From the NCBI GenBank assembly GCA_010645155.1, contig CM021320.1, positions 2,386,517 to 2,450,516 on the forward strand: a stretch of 64,000 bases of DNA, written 5' to 3'. The first letter of the stretch is position 1. Every line of letters starts with the position of its first letter. The notes under the pieces are model-generated. The model had not been told where the DNA came from and ran no database searches. It worked only from the letters and a program-made list of their open reading frames with translations. The stretch is from Tigriopus japonicus. Taxonomy: Eukaryota; Arthropoda; Copepoda; Harpacticoida; Harpacticidae. The position numbers and the translations under genes are program-made. Shown here piece by piece: positions 13,301-26,126 of this stretch.

Positions 13301-15660
13301 TCGTCCACCAGCCCTCTTAACCCCTCTCACTTGATCCAAGCGACCAACTGTGACGAGGTGAGAAGAAAGATCCCTTTGAATTTTCCCTTAACCTCAACGA
13401 TATAAATCGCAATGAGGTTTAGACCTAGATTTATTTCTAGCGATGAAAATTTTTTTCCAGAAAAATGTCGGTTCTGGTCCGATCCTTGGAGAACATCCTC
13501 TGAGCAATCATTCCGGATCGATGTGTGGCAAAGGAAATCTCGGAAATATTTCGGGCCGCCTGAGGAAATCCATTTCTTCCTCATCGTCTGCTTCTTCGTC
13601 GTCGTCGTCGTCTTCATCATCGTCATCATCGTCCACGGTGTCTTCGTCGGCATCGAGAAGTTTTTCTTCTTACTCACAAGACAGCAATTACGAGAGCACT
13701 GTCGTTTCCGCTAATCTTCAAGTTCTGACTCAAATTCTTCAAGAGGTGAGTTCCAATGTTCATCGTTGTGTTGTGCATGCACTCACTGATACTGTTATCC
13801 TACTCTGGCCAAGTTCTATGCGCAGTCAGTCGAACGTGTTGTTGGCAATTTTTGCCCGCTCTTGATACATGTTATGTTCATCTTGGCTATAGAATACCAG
13901 CTTAGATACTGAACGAACTCCTACCTGTGCCTACTACGCTGATGCTGAGCAAGAGATACATGGAAGTTGTAATTAGATATTGAGCGCCGCTGACGTCTTG
14001 GCTTTTCTCGAAGTTAGGAAACGAAGGAACGAAAGAAATGAGAGAGAGAGAACTGTCACTCCCCTCTTGATCAAGTTCATTCACAAAGTAAGAGAAGGGA
14101 GTTTGATCGAGCGACGATGGCTTGCTTTTCTTTGTGAAATTTAACTCCAACCAGGGGAAATGCAATTCGTGTAATGAGGTAAATCTCAAGACCTCCTGCC
14201 TTCTAAAATCAGCCAAGCATGCAAAATTGGTATTGTGATATGTTGTTGCGATAGTTTCGCTTGGTTGTTCCAAGGATCCTGCACGACATTGATGTTGTTA
14301 GCTTGTATGTACGAAGCACTTAATTAATTCCGTTGATTATGAAGTTGTGCTATCTTTCTTGTAAAACTGGAAAAATATCTTTCCAATCAGCTAAAGAAAG
14401 GTTTTGATTGAACTCATTCTGATTTTACGTATTATCTTTTTTACAGGTGGAAAAGTCATGCCTGACTAGAGAAACCCTATTGAATATTCATGTCCCAGGA
14501 CAGATTCAGGATTTTGAGTTTTCCGAGAACGAGAATCTTTTGTCGGAGACTCAAGATTTCAAGTTCATTCCCTGCCAGAGAAAATCAGACAGTCTCCCAG
14601 TCACCTTGGCCATCTCCAAGATTCCAGGAGACCAAATCCTGGCACTCAATTGCAACAAAAAGCCACTCACGCAATTCCAGACCACGATCAACGACGACCC
14701 AATCAGTGCCAAAACCAATGGCGACGCGGTCGACCGGATAGGTAAGACATCCGAGATTGAGTCAGACACCGACTTCTGCACTGTTACAATTGATTGGTTC
14801 TGCTCCAGAGACGGAAATAATCGGAGTCATGAAGTGATAATAAATATGGTTCTTCCAACCAACTAAACGCCAATCATGAGTTTGTAATGATAATATATCA
14901 ATCCAACTCTCCATGATATTTCGTTGCAGTCCTGGTGTTTGATGGTTTCCCACCTTCGGCGTCTTGTCAGGCGATTAGAAATGATGACGATTTTGTGGAT
15001 AGCATCACTCCCGATGCCAGAGACGTCTGTCACATCGTGCTTCAAATGACAGATTTCTTGGATTTGGACCACGATCTCGTGAATTCCATTCTAATTAAAG
15101 GTGGCCCAGACTTGGCGGACGCAAATTTCCATCGCGTTCTTATGATTGATGTCCTGAAAGACTCCAGCTCGTCTCATCCAACTCCTTCCAAGAGCAGCCC
15201 TTCGCCCAAATGGCTCTTGTCCCAACGACTTTTGCAATCGCGTCACCTTTCTCAGGAGCTTCGTAGTGCCTTGAGGGGCTCATTAGAATCTCAAGCCCAA
15301 GATCAACAACAACAACATCATCCTCTCTCTTCCTCGTGCTCTTCAACGACAAGCACGCCCACTTGCTGGCAAGTCACTCGTGACCTGTTAAATTTCGCAC
15401 TTTGGGGGCCGATGACCAATGTGCTCTTCGAGTACCTAAATGACGAGCTCGAAGGTTCGAGTGGTGTCCTGAATGAGGACGACCTCTTGAAATGGCTCAA
15501 TGTGGAGCGAGCTCAGATGCTTCAGAGCATTTTGCAAACCCAAGGATTGCGCGATGTGTCGCTACCCATCGATGAGATCATTCGCCTCCGTTATCTGGTG
15601 GGAACCACGCACGCAGCGCTTAAAAAGGCATTGGCTTTGCTCAAAAGTCAAATACGTTAG
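7342..15660 (+). CDS. Large disordered protein with tentative PEAK/pragmin-like C-terminus
   Basis: Seven exons join in frame: 7342-11448, 12251-12401, 12572-12865, 13179-13357, 13461-13745, 14447-14741, 14930-15660, giving 2013 aa. All junctions are GT-AG and the phases fit. The ATG at 7342 is the first in frame (a TTG ten codons earlier is not used) and has A at -3. Residues 1 to about 1700 are low-complexity, rich in Ser, Pro, Gln and acidic runs, with a poly-Ser block in exon 5. Two short motifs resemble PP1 RVxF docking sites (RRIRF at 74-78, RVVQF at 984-988), each preceded by a (I/A)LR-type stretch. The last two exons are more ordered. The end of the protein has an LWGP motif, then WLNVER, then a helical tail with YLVGTT. 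This spacing recalls the C-lobe and following helices of PEAK1/pragmin pseudokinases as I remember them, but no kinase catalytic motif is visible. The assignment could be wrong; the exon model is much surer. Confidence 0.75.
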
Positions 15661-15799
15661 TCAGAGCGATACTTCATACTACTAATCCATCAAAATGAAG
15701 GATACACCACATCATTCCAATGATCATTCGATTTATTTGTCTTCCTGTGATACGTTAATCTCATGTCATTCGTCTTGTTCAGTCTACAATACAATAACG

Positions 15800-15805
15800 A
15801 ATAAA
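15800..15805 (+). terminator. Polyadenylation signal AATAAA
   Basis: Canonical AATAAA 140 bp after the stop codon of the upstream long gene, a normal distance for its 3' end. Confidence 0.6.
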
Positions 15806-18800
15806 AACTCATTCCGCTCAGCCCAAATCTGCTCATGCATCTTTTTGGAGGAGAAATGTCTTCTGGTTGACCCGACCTCTATCCAACCAACCAACCACAC
15901 AATAGCACAGCCCGGTAGAATTCTTGGGGGGCCACGGCATAAACCTGTATTTGCGTGTATGAGAATGGTGTCGTGTACCTGGTCTCGATGACTGGCTGGC
16001 TGTGAATGGCTTGGGCACCTCTCGGAGAAAGTTTGACCTGTTCGCTCATTCGGTGGGTCTGTTCTACGTAGAGGACAAAGATCCCAATCCCTTATTCGGC
16101 AGACATTGTTTGGGCCTTGGGTTGGCAAAGTCTGGCTACTACTCGTACCCCATGTACGAACGTGCTACTGGGGTAACTGCATGGTGGGGAAAATGTGCGA
16201 CAACCAACGTTCCTCCAATGTCTCCAACTGCAAAGGTGCTATGCTTGAAGCTATTCATGCGTGCGCAATGCATACCATGTGTATTTATGTGATAGTGTCG
16301 TTGGTTCGCTCGTTGCTTGGGGTGTACATGGATACAAACGGGCTTTTGCTTGACACTGTAGCTCTTTTCTTTGAGCCCGCTATTTTCTGGCATAGAGGGG
16401 GTAACGTCGTCGTGAGTGGGAAATCGGATGAAGATTATTGCGGTAGTGGTGGCGCTGGTCGAAGAGGTAATGTTGTCAGCCTTAGGAGATCCCTTGATCG
16501 GTTCATCCTGTACATAGCCATACAATCAATGTCTGTCTTACACTTCAAAGCCATGCCCCTGATTCAATGTACACGGTTGATGGATTTGGGTGGCTCAGGC
16601 AATATCGCGTATGGTTGCTTTGCTGGGACGAAAGTATATTATGATTTTCATGCTCCATAATCACCATAGAGAGGGACCTCCTATTAATCTGTTGTATCTA
16701 TCTCTCTGTCTATCTATCTATCCATCCATCTATCCGTGATATCCATCAGTATCCCGGGAGGAAAAAATTGGGTGGAAGCCAAAGTGCACACATAGTAAAC
16801 ACACTCACACACGTACACCACACGCCAATCTCGACAGAATTCGGTAGTGGAGTCAAATTGACTGCCGATGATGAGCAATGAGATTCTTCTTTGCCCGCAC
16901 CATCACACTCTTGTCACGTCATGACGAGCACAAAACTAATTCATTTCAAAGATAGCATCACTTTCTTAACCATCCGAGAAGGAGCGAAAAACAAACATCA
17001 CTCCAGTTGAGAAAACCAAGATCACAAGGACTTCACAACGAAACAAGTAGTTTACAATGGACCAAAAATGTCCATTCAACGATTAAATGTTTCATTCATG
17101 CTCTAGATTGCTTCATAAAACCATGTCCTTGAGGATATAAAAGCCGTAAAACTCACCGCTACCATAATTCATGGTGCATACCAAAAGCCTACCTCGGTAA
17201 AACTTACATTCGGCGTGAAATGCGTAGGATTTCTGAGCACCACCTTCAACTCCTTCAGCTCCAACCTTTTCCTCGCGTCACTTAACGCAAAGGCACCTTG
17301 AGCAAATGGCACATACATATTTGCATGGTAAACATGTAGATTGCAATTGAAAGAAGAAATCCCGTTTTGGAGCCAATCCAAACATGTATCCACTTACCAG
17401 AATGCACCACTCACTAAAGGGAGGAGTTCTCGTCATCCCTAATTTTACAGCCCCATTCTTGAGTGATGCCACAACGAACTTGCTTGGACAACCAAGAACT
17501 TTTCACTACTTTTCCCCGTCGGCCTTGAAATCATGCAAGATATCTTAGGAAACCCCAACTCTTACCATAGTTAAGATAAAGGCATATTTCCAGTCTGTTT
17601 TCTCTCAGAGTGGCAGGCTAATGTCTTTGACATGGTAATTATGGCAATTAAAATGACCTGTGAATTCGAGTTAAAAGGCTTCCAAATGAAATTTCAAATC
17701 AAGTCATTGATGCATGCATTCGGATCGAGACCTCGAGATGGCAAAGATGGGTCATGATGATGATGATGTGAGTGGGTACTGAGGGCTCTGCCGACCTCTT
17801 TAGATTCAAGGATAATGTTTCCCATGATGAGCATGGGCCAATTTCATAATCACGCCTTACCATTTTCACCTATTTTTTTGACGAAAGATGAATCTCATTT
17901 GCAATTAGAAAACTAAATTGCCTTCATTGCCCAATCTAGGTGCATAAATTTTTTTATTCTCAAGGTAACATCATGAAAGGGTGGGTGAATACGAACTCTA
18001 ACTTAAATTAGAGTGAACAAGTGGGATACGGCACGATACCCATTATTATTACGAAGCCGAGATTGCTTGCTTCCAACCAATTTCGACCCATTGAACCATG
18101 CTTGAACCTGACTAACTGACTGTCTTGGCCTCGCCTTCTTTCTTGCCTGATGGAGACGATCAAGCTCAGATCCTTGTTTTTCAGTTCGTCCTTGCTCTCA
18201 CCGACCGATCTGGATCTAAGATCAGTAGATTGGGTTCACACTTTCATTGCCACACCACCCCCGAGCATGTCTTTATTCGTATCAAGACACTGACTGCTGC
18301 TTGGTAGTCTGCTCCTCACTTTTGGCCATGCTTTTATTCTTGTGAAACGAGACCTCTTTTATTCGGATGCTTTAACATGAATGCAGTCCACGCCTATCGA
18401 AAAGCTACCTATTCAAGACTCGTCCCAAGCCATTAGAGCTCAACCCTTCAATGAAAAGAGCTCTCGTATTGCTCTGGGCAGACTTTCAAATAGCGAACTC
18501 CATATAACATTACAACTCACAAGACGTCATATGCGAATGCGCGAAATAAGCATGACTTTGGAGAAAGAGAGGGAATTTCCTTTTGGACCCCATATCAACG
18601 CATCATCTCCTTTGCGGATCCTAGAACCTAAATGGCCATAAGATGTTTTGTATTGAGTTCATGGATTCTTTTAGAATAAACGTCATGCACTTGTTTGATG
18701 CCATGTTTCTTTTGAACACTAATCGTAACTTAAATCCAATCGACCCCCACCAGGAGTGTTCAAGTGGGAAAACTAAAATACGTAGTCATTACAGTTACTT

Positions 18801-20299
18801 TGTGGAGGACTTGCTTTTGATATTAATTGCAAATTAGGCTTATTGAGAGGGTAATTTTGTTTTCTTTTCAATCGAAACAAGATTTCAAGACAATACCCAA
18901 GAATAAACAAGATTTTCGGAGAGGATATTTTATAACTATTTAGAGTACACTATGGTGTGTGTTCAGACAAAATTACAAACAATTTTTTTACAGATGCATA
19001 CTTAAATCTACGATTTCTTGAAGGACTATGTTCAAAATACACAAAAACCAAAACTTGAAACATCAACAGAATTTTTCAAAACTTATAAGTATTACCCAAC
19101 TTCAAGTGTCTTAGACATTGCAAAAGATTTTTTATCGCTCAATATATTTAAGTGCTCTTTAAGTGAGATTTTACATTATTTTGAGCCATTTTGACTTAAA
19201 CTTCAAAACTCATAAAACTTATTTTTTTAGCGACATTGAAAAGCTATATGAAATCGTTGGGCATTTGTTTTTTGATGTAAGTAGCGTTTTTCGGCTTTTT
19301 GGGGGTCAAAAATGGTCAAAGTGAAATAACTCGGTTGTTGATGAATGTACTTTTATTTAATTTGAATTCAACAAGTAACGAAATGGTCTGTAAATATGGG
19401 TTAAATAGTTTATCAAAAAGTGCTGTAAATAATTGGTTTTTAGGTTTATAATTTTTTCCCTGGACCTAAACTTGTATAATACAAGAAAAGTAAAGTTGTT
19501 CCCCATTAAATTTTGGATTTAAAATTTGCCAAGATATCTTTGGGTATTTCAATCTAAACCTAAAAAGACATTCAAAACACCGCTCTTTTTTCGACATTTA
19601 TTTCCTCTTTCAACCTTTTTGGGCAACTTTGGTACTTTTGGGTACATTTTTCTGCAACTTTTGTTGGTAACCAAAAGGGTAAATTTATTTGCACTTTCTG
19701 CCCGTCCCCAGTAATGAGACTTTCGAAGCAAAGATCAAGAGGCTAAGAAGGGCTATCCTTAATGGTAAGCTTTGCAATGGTGGTCACAAAAATATGTTTT
19801 ACGGAGGACTGACACCCATGATCAAGGAGGGGCCAATCAGCGATTAAGACGAGCGAAACATCCATCCATTTTCCATTCTGGGCAATCAAAGAGTGGGGAT
19901 TTGTCTCGGTTTATTGTTAAGCGACGTTTCGGTCTAATTTCAATTTGTGCTGGGACACTTTTGTCCTGTAAGAACAAATTTTGCTCCAAAAGTTAGTTGC
20001 ATTCTTAAGAGAATCAAGAACGGCAATGGAAGGGTACAAACTCATTTCAAGAGTGAAGAGAAAAAACGGTCTCTGAATTGTCAGTTTTGACTGCATCTGG
20101 AAAACAAGGCGTTTGATCATTTGATCAGTACTCAAGAGAAAGAGTCATTTAGGCTTGAGGGCTGAAAAACAGTTGAAGGAACGAGAGGTTCCTTAGTATT
20201 TCTTTTTTTGTTTTTTTCCACTTACATTTCACCTTCTTTTGGCTGATTGATTATCCTGTCTTAAATCGTCTATGTTTGAAAAAGTATAGAACTATATGG
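15806..20299. other. Intergenic, no gene supported
   Basis: Several open frames up to 184 codons (16106-16660) show no recognisable domain and no splice partners. There is a TCTA/TCCA tetranucleotide microsatellite at about 16698-16735, and an AT-rich stretch at about 18840-19500. I looked here for exons of a BRCT domain belonging to the downstream RFC1 gene and found none. Confidence 0.5.
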
Positions 20300-20305
20300 T
20301 TTTGA

Positions 20306-21798
20306 CTAGAGCTCTATATTAGAAAGAGTACAATCATATCCAACGCCATCTAGTTGATTTGGCTCGCAACTGCTCGCCGTTCCCAAAACAATGCACAAGT
20401 ACCCTCTAAGCTGAACAACTTTTCCAAAATATGAGAACAAGGTTACAACTTTTGAGAAAGTAAAGGGCCTAGAACCTTAATGAAGGGGTCCAAAATGACC
20501 TATTAGTGTGTTTCAAATGATTCAAAGCTGAATTACTTGTAAAATTAAGTTTAAAACCGAAAAGACCAAGAGAAAAATGAATATCTCACCCCTCACTCCG
20601 ATCAATGCTTTTCAGAGAAAACGTTCGCAATCAGGGCTCCTACCATAAAAATGTGTCAGATAGAATATTGATAGAGAGGAGAATGTTGAGTTTTCCTTTC
20701 TTCACCTTTCAACCCTGAAATTTTGAGTCAAGTCCTCCTTGTTTGTTCACTGGGCTCAGTGTGGAGAGCGAGAGCGAGAGAGAGCGAGCAAGAGAGAGAA
20801 AGAAAGCTGGCCCGGCCCAGCAATCCTATCAGTTCCCTTCTTAACAAGTGCCAGTGGGCAAGCTGGGCAAGCCATCTGAAGCTAGCAAGCATTTGACTGG
20901 ACTCCCCTGCTGGCCACCACCAGCTACTCCTGTGATCTTGCATATCAATAGAGAATGTGAACTAAATATATCGGTGTTACAATTTCCCCCCATAAGTGGA
21001 GACAAACAAAAGGGAGGTAAAAGCTCAAAGTCAATCACATATTGGTCACATATTGATACTCATTTTACAATTGTCATCTTAAGTATGCAAAAGTATATCA
21101 TCCTAACCAGAACATTAGCTTTAAGTAAAGTCACTTGACGTAACTCTCTTTAGAGATTTATACGCATATATTTCTTGACTAGGTTTAAAAAACCCCCCCA
21201 CCGAGCACTTGCTTATCTTCTCATTTTGGCTACCCTACTGTTCCTCTCCACTTCGGCCTAGCTGACCAGCACAGATATGAGGAGAAAAGGGCTAGATTTC
21301 ACTAGATTTGGAATTGTTCACAACCTCTATGGGTAGGTGGGCAAGTTCAAATTGCAGTCAGGGGTCAAGTCAAGAGAGGAAAAAAAATCCCTGTGCTCTT
21401 TCTCAGCAATAACCATGACAGCCAAGCACAAGAGGAAAGAGAATTCAGCAGCCCTGCAATTTCATTTCCAATCACATTGTTGCCATCACTACTTGCATCA
21501 ATATGTCCAAGGGGATAGATTTTCATTCTCTTAATGTCTTTTAAAATTTTTAAACCTAATTTTACAAGTAATGCAATCTTAACTCATTTGAAACACACTA
21601 ACAGTTCATTTTGGACCCCTTCATAAGGATTCTAGGCCCCTTAGTTTCTCAAAAATTGCTGTCTTGGTCTCATATTTTGGAAAATTTGTTCAGCTTAGAG
21701 GGTACTTGTGCATCCTTTTGGGAACGGCGAGCAGTTGCGAGCAGAATGAACTAGATGGCGTTGGATATGATTGTACTCTTTCTAATATAGAGCTCTAG
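20306..21798. mobile_element. Non-autonomous DNA transposon with 250 bp terminal inverted repeats
   Basis: Left arm 20306-20556 and right arm 21548-21798 are inverted copies at roughly 90% identity by eye. Both ends begin CTAGAGCTCTATATTAGAAA. TTTTGA lies directly outside each end (20300-20305, 21799-21804) as a likely target-site duplication. The identical flank extends to 12 bp (TTTTGACTAGAG at 20300-20311 and 21799-21810), so the exact duplication length is ambiguous. The roughly 990 bp interior has no transposase-like frame and includes a GAGA-rich stretch near 20761-20805. Superfamily not recognised. Confidence 0.8.
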
Positions 21799-22659
21799 TT
21801 TTGACTAGAGGATTATTAGTTGTAAACTCACTGCAACTGCAGTTGAAGTGCGATGCATCAGTAGTCCGAATTTTTTAACCAAATGACGATCTCACAATAA
21901 ATTTGAGCTTCTTGACTTAACGATTCCTGGTCTCTCGAGAGGGGCTCTTTATTTTTTAACAAAAAACAATCTGACAATGATTTTTTGATTTTCATGGAGA
22001 CAAATATCAACATTGTACATCCGACGTCCAACAGGAGGGGCTCGTTCGTCCCACGGGATTTTTTGCGCAATTTTTGGTTTAGATTTTAGGTTTTGGTTAA
22101 ATTACTGTTAAGTTGTTTAAAAAACAATAACGGACAATTCACAAGAAATTTCGAAAAAGTGCCTGAAAATCTTGCCTTAATTTTTTGGTACTGAGGTTAA
22201 ATGCACTAGTGAATTCAAATTCCCACCATGCTTGAATGAAGTGCAAATAACTTTATGGATAGCAAATAATTGTATAAAAATTTCAAAATTTCAAGTTTTG
22301 ATGAGAATGCGATAGATTGGCCCTGAAAGAAATAAAGACGGGATATCAACTTTGAGTTTCGCGCATTCTGCAGAACTCACATAGTTTGATCGGGGGTCGT
22401 GATGAAGATCTGGAATGTTACAGTACCACGGCTGGGCCAATGGTTTTAAGGATTACTTGTTTTAAAGTGTTCTGTATTTTGCCTCCAGATATCCCCATTC
22501 CTGTCCTTCGCAGTCCTTTTGTTTCTTCCGCTCACTCCCTCACTCACTCAACTCCCCCGTTCAAATTTATTTTGCATCTATCCGCCAACCTCGATTTCGC
22601 GCCACAACAAACACACAAACCAACCTACCTTCTGTGGTCTGGGTCTTCTCTCCGCACAG

Positions 22660-25013
22660 ACATCCACTGGCAGTGAGGGAATGATGCCCGGAGCCACGCG
22701 GGAAGCCCGATCCTCCCAGGCCCAGAACACCGCCCACCGTCCCGTGGTCAACACGCCCGCCAAAGACGCCAACAAACGCGATCACCAAGCCGCTCATCCC
22801 GGCGCCCACTCACCCGCCCCTAAACGCCTCAAAGTCGCGGTGAGGAAACCGATAGCCATGCCTTTCATTCGGGCCATCGTTGATTGATTGTTTTAACCGA
22901 TTCTTTGACCGGTTTCTGTTTTCTTTTCTTCAGAACCCTTCCGACGTTCTTTTCGAAGACCCCAAGGATCCTTCGCAATTATGGGTGGACAAGTACAAGC
23001 CGGTTCATCTCAAGAACATCATCGGTCAACAAGGCGACAAGAGCAACCTGCGTAAACTCATGACTTGGTTGCAAAACTGGCCTCGATACCATTTGGGCGG
23101 AGCCAAACCCCCCGCTCGACCTCCACCTTGGAATGCCACCTCGGATAATGGCGCTTGGGCCAAGATGGCCTTGTTATCGGGGCCACCGGGGGTGGGGAAA
23201 ACCACCACGGCCTACTTGGTCAGTCGAGAATTGGGCTTCGATGTCATGGAGATGAACGCCTCGGATGCTCGATCCAAGAAGCTCTTGGAGCAGAACGTGT
23301 CCGTGGCCATGAGCAATACGTCATTGGCCGCGGGATCGAAAAAACGCGTAGGAATCTCTGTCTTTTTGGGAAGGTGGGACCCATGGGTTTGTAATTTTAT
23401 TGGGATGTTTCGGTTTAGGTCTTGCTGATGGATGAGGTGGACGGAATGGCGGGGAATGAAGATCGAGGGGGCATAGCCGAACTCATCCAGTTGGTGAAAA
23501 AGTCCCAGATTCCCGTGATTTGCATGTGTAACGATCGAAACCATCAGAAGATTCGGAGCTTGGCCAATTATTGCTTTGATTTGCGGTTTCAACGGCCTCG
23601 AGTGGAACAGATCAAAGTAGCCTCCTTCGGAATGACGTGACGCTAGGTCGAGGTCTCATGTTATTTTTGACGTTTTTAGGGAGCCATGATGTCCATCATT
23701 TTTAAAGAAAAAATAAATATCACCCCCGATGCCTTGACCGAAGTAATATCCGGGTGTAATCAAGATGTGCGACAAGTCCTTCACCATTTGTCTCTCATCA
23801 AAGCTCGAGAAAATTCGGTTAAGATGACGGGAGCCGAGGCTAAACGTGAAGCCGACCGGTCCAAGAAGACCTCAATCAAAGTGGTAAGCCCACTGGCCAC
23901 TCTCTCATGTCCGCTCAACTTAAAGAATATCTTCCGTATTCAACGATTTTAGGGTCCATTTGATGTGGTGCGAAAAGTGTTCAGTGCCAAAGAGCAGGAA
24001 GGCATGTCTCTTATGGATAAATCGGATTTGTTTTTCCAAGATTATAGCTTGGGTCCCTTGTTCACGCAAGAAAACTATCTACTCCAAGTTCCCAAAGCAG
24101 CTAAAGGGTAAATAGACATTCCAATGTTATTTGATACTTGTGACATTGTCGCAATTTTCAGTGATCCCAAGGCCACCATGGACCTTGTTAGCAAGGCTGC
24201 AGATTCCTTCTGTGATGGCGACTTAGCGAGTGGCGCAATTCGATCGCGAAACGCTTGGAACTTGTTACCTGTTCAAGCAATGTTCTCGAGCGTGATCCCG
24301 GGGGAATACATGTCCGGCTACATGTCCGGACAACCCCAATTTCCAACATGGTTTGGAAAATATTCCAAACAGAACAAATTTGATCGGATTTTGCAAGAGC
24401 TTCAGATGCACACAAGACTGAGGTAATATTTGCCATGGCAATTTGGGGTTTGGGCGACAAGTAGAAGTAAGTTTATTTGAATTTCAGTGCGGGAGTGACA
24501 AAAGAAGCTATGAATATGGAGTTCTCCCAGTTTCTGAGGGGAGCCATTGTTAACCCGATGCTACTCAAAGGTTCTGAAGGGATCCCAGAATCGGTGGAAG
24601 TGATGAAGAAATACTCCCTTCTTAGAGAAGATTTGGATAACATTCTGGAAATTGGTCAATGGCCGAATCAAGACAACCCGATGAAGTACGTCGATTCCAA
24701 GACAAAGGCGGCTTTTACCCGAGCTTACAACAAAGAGATTGTCTTACCCTATTCGAGTGCCATTGGATCCCTAAAGAAAGGCAAATCGGCAGTTTCTTCC
24801 TCGGAAATTAATTCAGAGGCCTTGCTGGAAGAAGAGGAAGAAAGCGACGATGAGGATGAAGACGATATCTCGAAAGATGCCATGATCAAAGCCAAACCGA
24901 AGAAGGCGACCAAGGGGAAATCGGAAAGCGGGGCTAGTGCATCGACCTCACGTGGAGGTAAAGCCACGTCTAGTCGAGGCAAAGGAGGGGCACGTGGAAG
25001 GGGCAAAAAATGA
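22660..25013 (+). CDS. RFC1: Replication factor C large subunit, AAA+ and C-terminal half
   Basis: RFC1 is the large subunit of the clamp loader that opens PCNA at primer ends in the nucleus. Exons: 22660-22839 (first ATG 22681), 22934-23347, 23419-23616, 23680-23883, 23953-24107, 24162-24422, 24488-25013. From 22681 the product is 638 aa. Visible landmarks: the conserved LWVDKYKP start of the AAA+ module, Walker A GPPGVGKT at about residues 136-143, Walker B LLMDEVDG around D196/E197, the RFC1-typical RFQRPRVEQIKGAMMSI across an exon junction, the RFC1 C-terminal domain, then an acidic and a Lys/Gly/Arg-rich tail. Family members are usually about 1000-1150 aa with an N-terminal BRCT domain, which is absent here. 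An acceptor-like CAG at 22657-22659, with an open frame from 22660, suggests further 5' exons may exist. If so they are far upstream or interrupted by the transposon at 20306-21798. Confidence 0.95.
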
Positions 25014-25045
25014 AATTCTAACCTTTTATGTTTTGATCTAAGTCC

Positions 25046-25051
25046 AATAAA
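25046..25051 (+). terminator. Polyadenylation signal AATAAA
   Basis: AATAAA 33 bp after the RFC1 stop codon. Confidence 0.65.
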
Positions 25052-25369
25052 GACTAGAATTTAAGTCCATTAGATCTTTTTTGGAGATTTTGAGCAACAA
25101 AAAGGCATGATTTTTATTGCTTGACATTTCCTCAAAATTTTAAGGCCGAATGGCTTTTGTTGTCACCAAATTTGATCAAACATTAAAACTTCGGCTAAAG
25201 TTGTGACTGAAGTCTTTTTTTTGAACTTTTGTTGACTAACCTGAAAACCTTGATGAAAAAATGATGCTCTTCTCTCAGAACGTATTCAAAAGGAAAGAAT
25301 TAAACTTCAGCATTCCAAACAACCTCACATATGCCTCACCTATTCATATATCTCCTAAACCTCATATAT

Positions 25370-25827
25370 TCACATAATATCCGAACGCCTCTCTAAGTTC
25401 GGAATCGAGTCCCTGGAACGCCGTAGGGAGAAGAGTGAGTTGTTGTGGACCTTCAAACTTCTCAGGGGCTTTGTGACCGTGGAAGTTGGACAAAAAAATG
25501 ACGCGCCCTTTTATTACTTGAGGGACAAAATTCATCGAGAAACGAGAGCATCATTAGCCGAACACCTCTGGACTCCCCATGCTCGTTCCATCGGCAGAAA
25601 GTCTTTTTTAATTAGAGTGATCGCGGGTTGGAATGCCCTCCCTTTACTCGTGCGTTGGGAGACTTCGTTCCGTTCTTTTAAACGGCAGCTTAGCTTTTTC
25701 TACAACAATTTGCCAAATATTTCATAAGCCTTGACTTATTCACCCAATCTTTTTCCATCCTACCTTTACTCCCTTATCAACCACTTTGTGGTGTTGGAGT
25801 GGTTTTAACAATAAACAATATGCAAAA
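25370..25827 (+). mobile_element. 5'-truncated LINE fragment, end of reverse transcriptase ORF
   Basis: The frame ending at the TAA at 25725-25727 reads RLSKFGIESLERRR, then LLWTFKLLRG, and later IRVIAGWNALPLLVRWETSF followed by SFKRQL. This is the characteristic C-terminal tail of Jockey/CR1-like non-LTR retrotransposon ORF2 (LERRR ... K..KG ... WN.LP ... SFK..L). Only the last 115 codons or so are present. A short 3' tail follows, up to about 25827. The copy is dead as it stands; its frame is intact over this part, so it may be fairly young. Confidence 0.8.
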
Positions 25828-25839
25828 TACCATTAGAGG

Positions 25840-26126
25840 TAGTGATGAACCGAAATCGCTTTTGGCCGAAATTACGGTCGAAATTTCGGTTTCGGTTAAG
25901 CCTACCGAAACCGAAATCAGACATGCACTATAAAGGATGGAGTTTGAATACAAAATCGAAAAAAAAATTGTCCAAAACCTCTGAAATTCAAGTTTACCGA
26001 TTTTTCAATATGTGACTACCCAACATCGAACACATGAGCAATTAAGTTTTTAAAGTGGATTTCGGTTAAGCCCTCTTTCGGCCGAAACTTTCAGTTTCGG
26101 TTATGAGCCCTTTCGGTCCATCACTA
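25840..26126. mobile_element. hAT-type MITE
   Basis: Ends are inverted repeats: TAGTGATGAACCGAAA on the left, and TTTCGGTCCATCACTA on the right (one mismatch). The interior repeats TTTCGG-type motifs in both orientations. The flanks are 8 bp direct repeats with one mismatch, ATTAGAGG at 25832-25839 and TTTAGAGG at 26127-26134, the target-duplication length expected of hAT elements. There is no coding capacity in 287 bp. Confidence 0.8.

Noticed and set aside
16106..16660. 184-codon open frame on the plus strand
   Set aside because: No domain, irregular composition, no splice partners and no promoter or poly(A) context; compatible with chance at this length.
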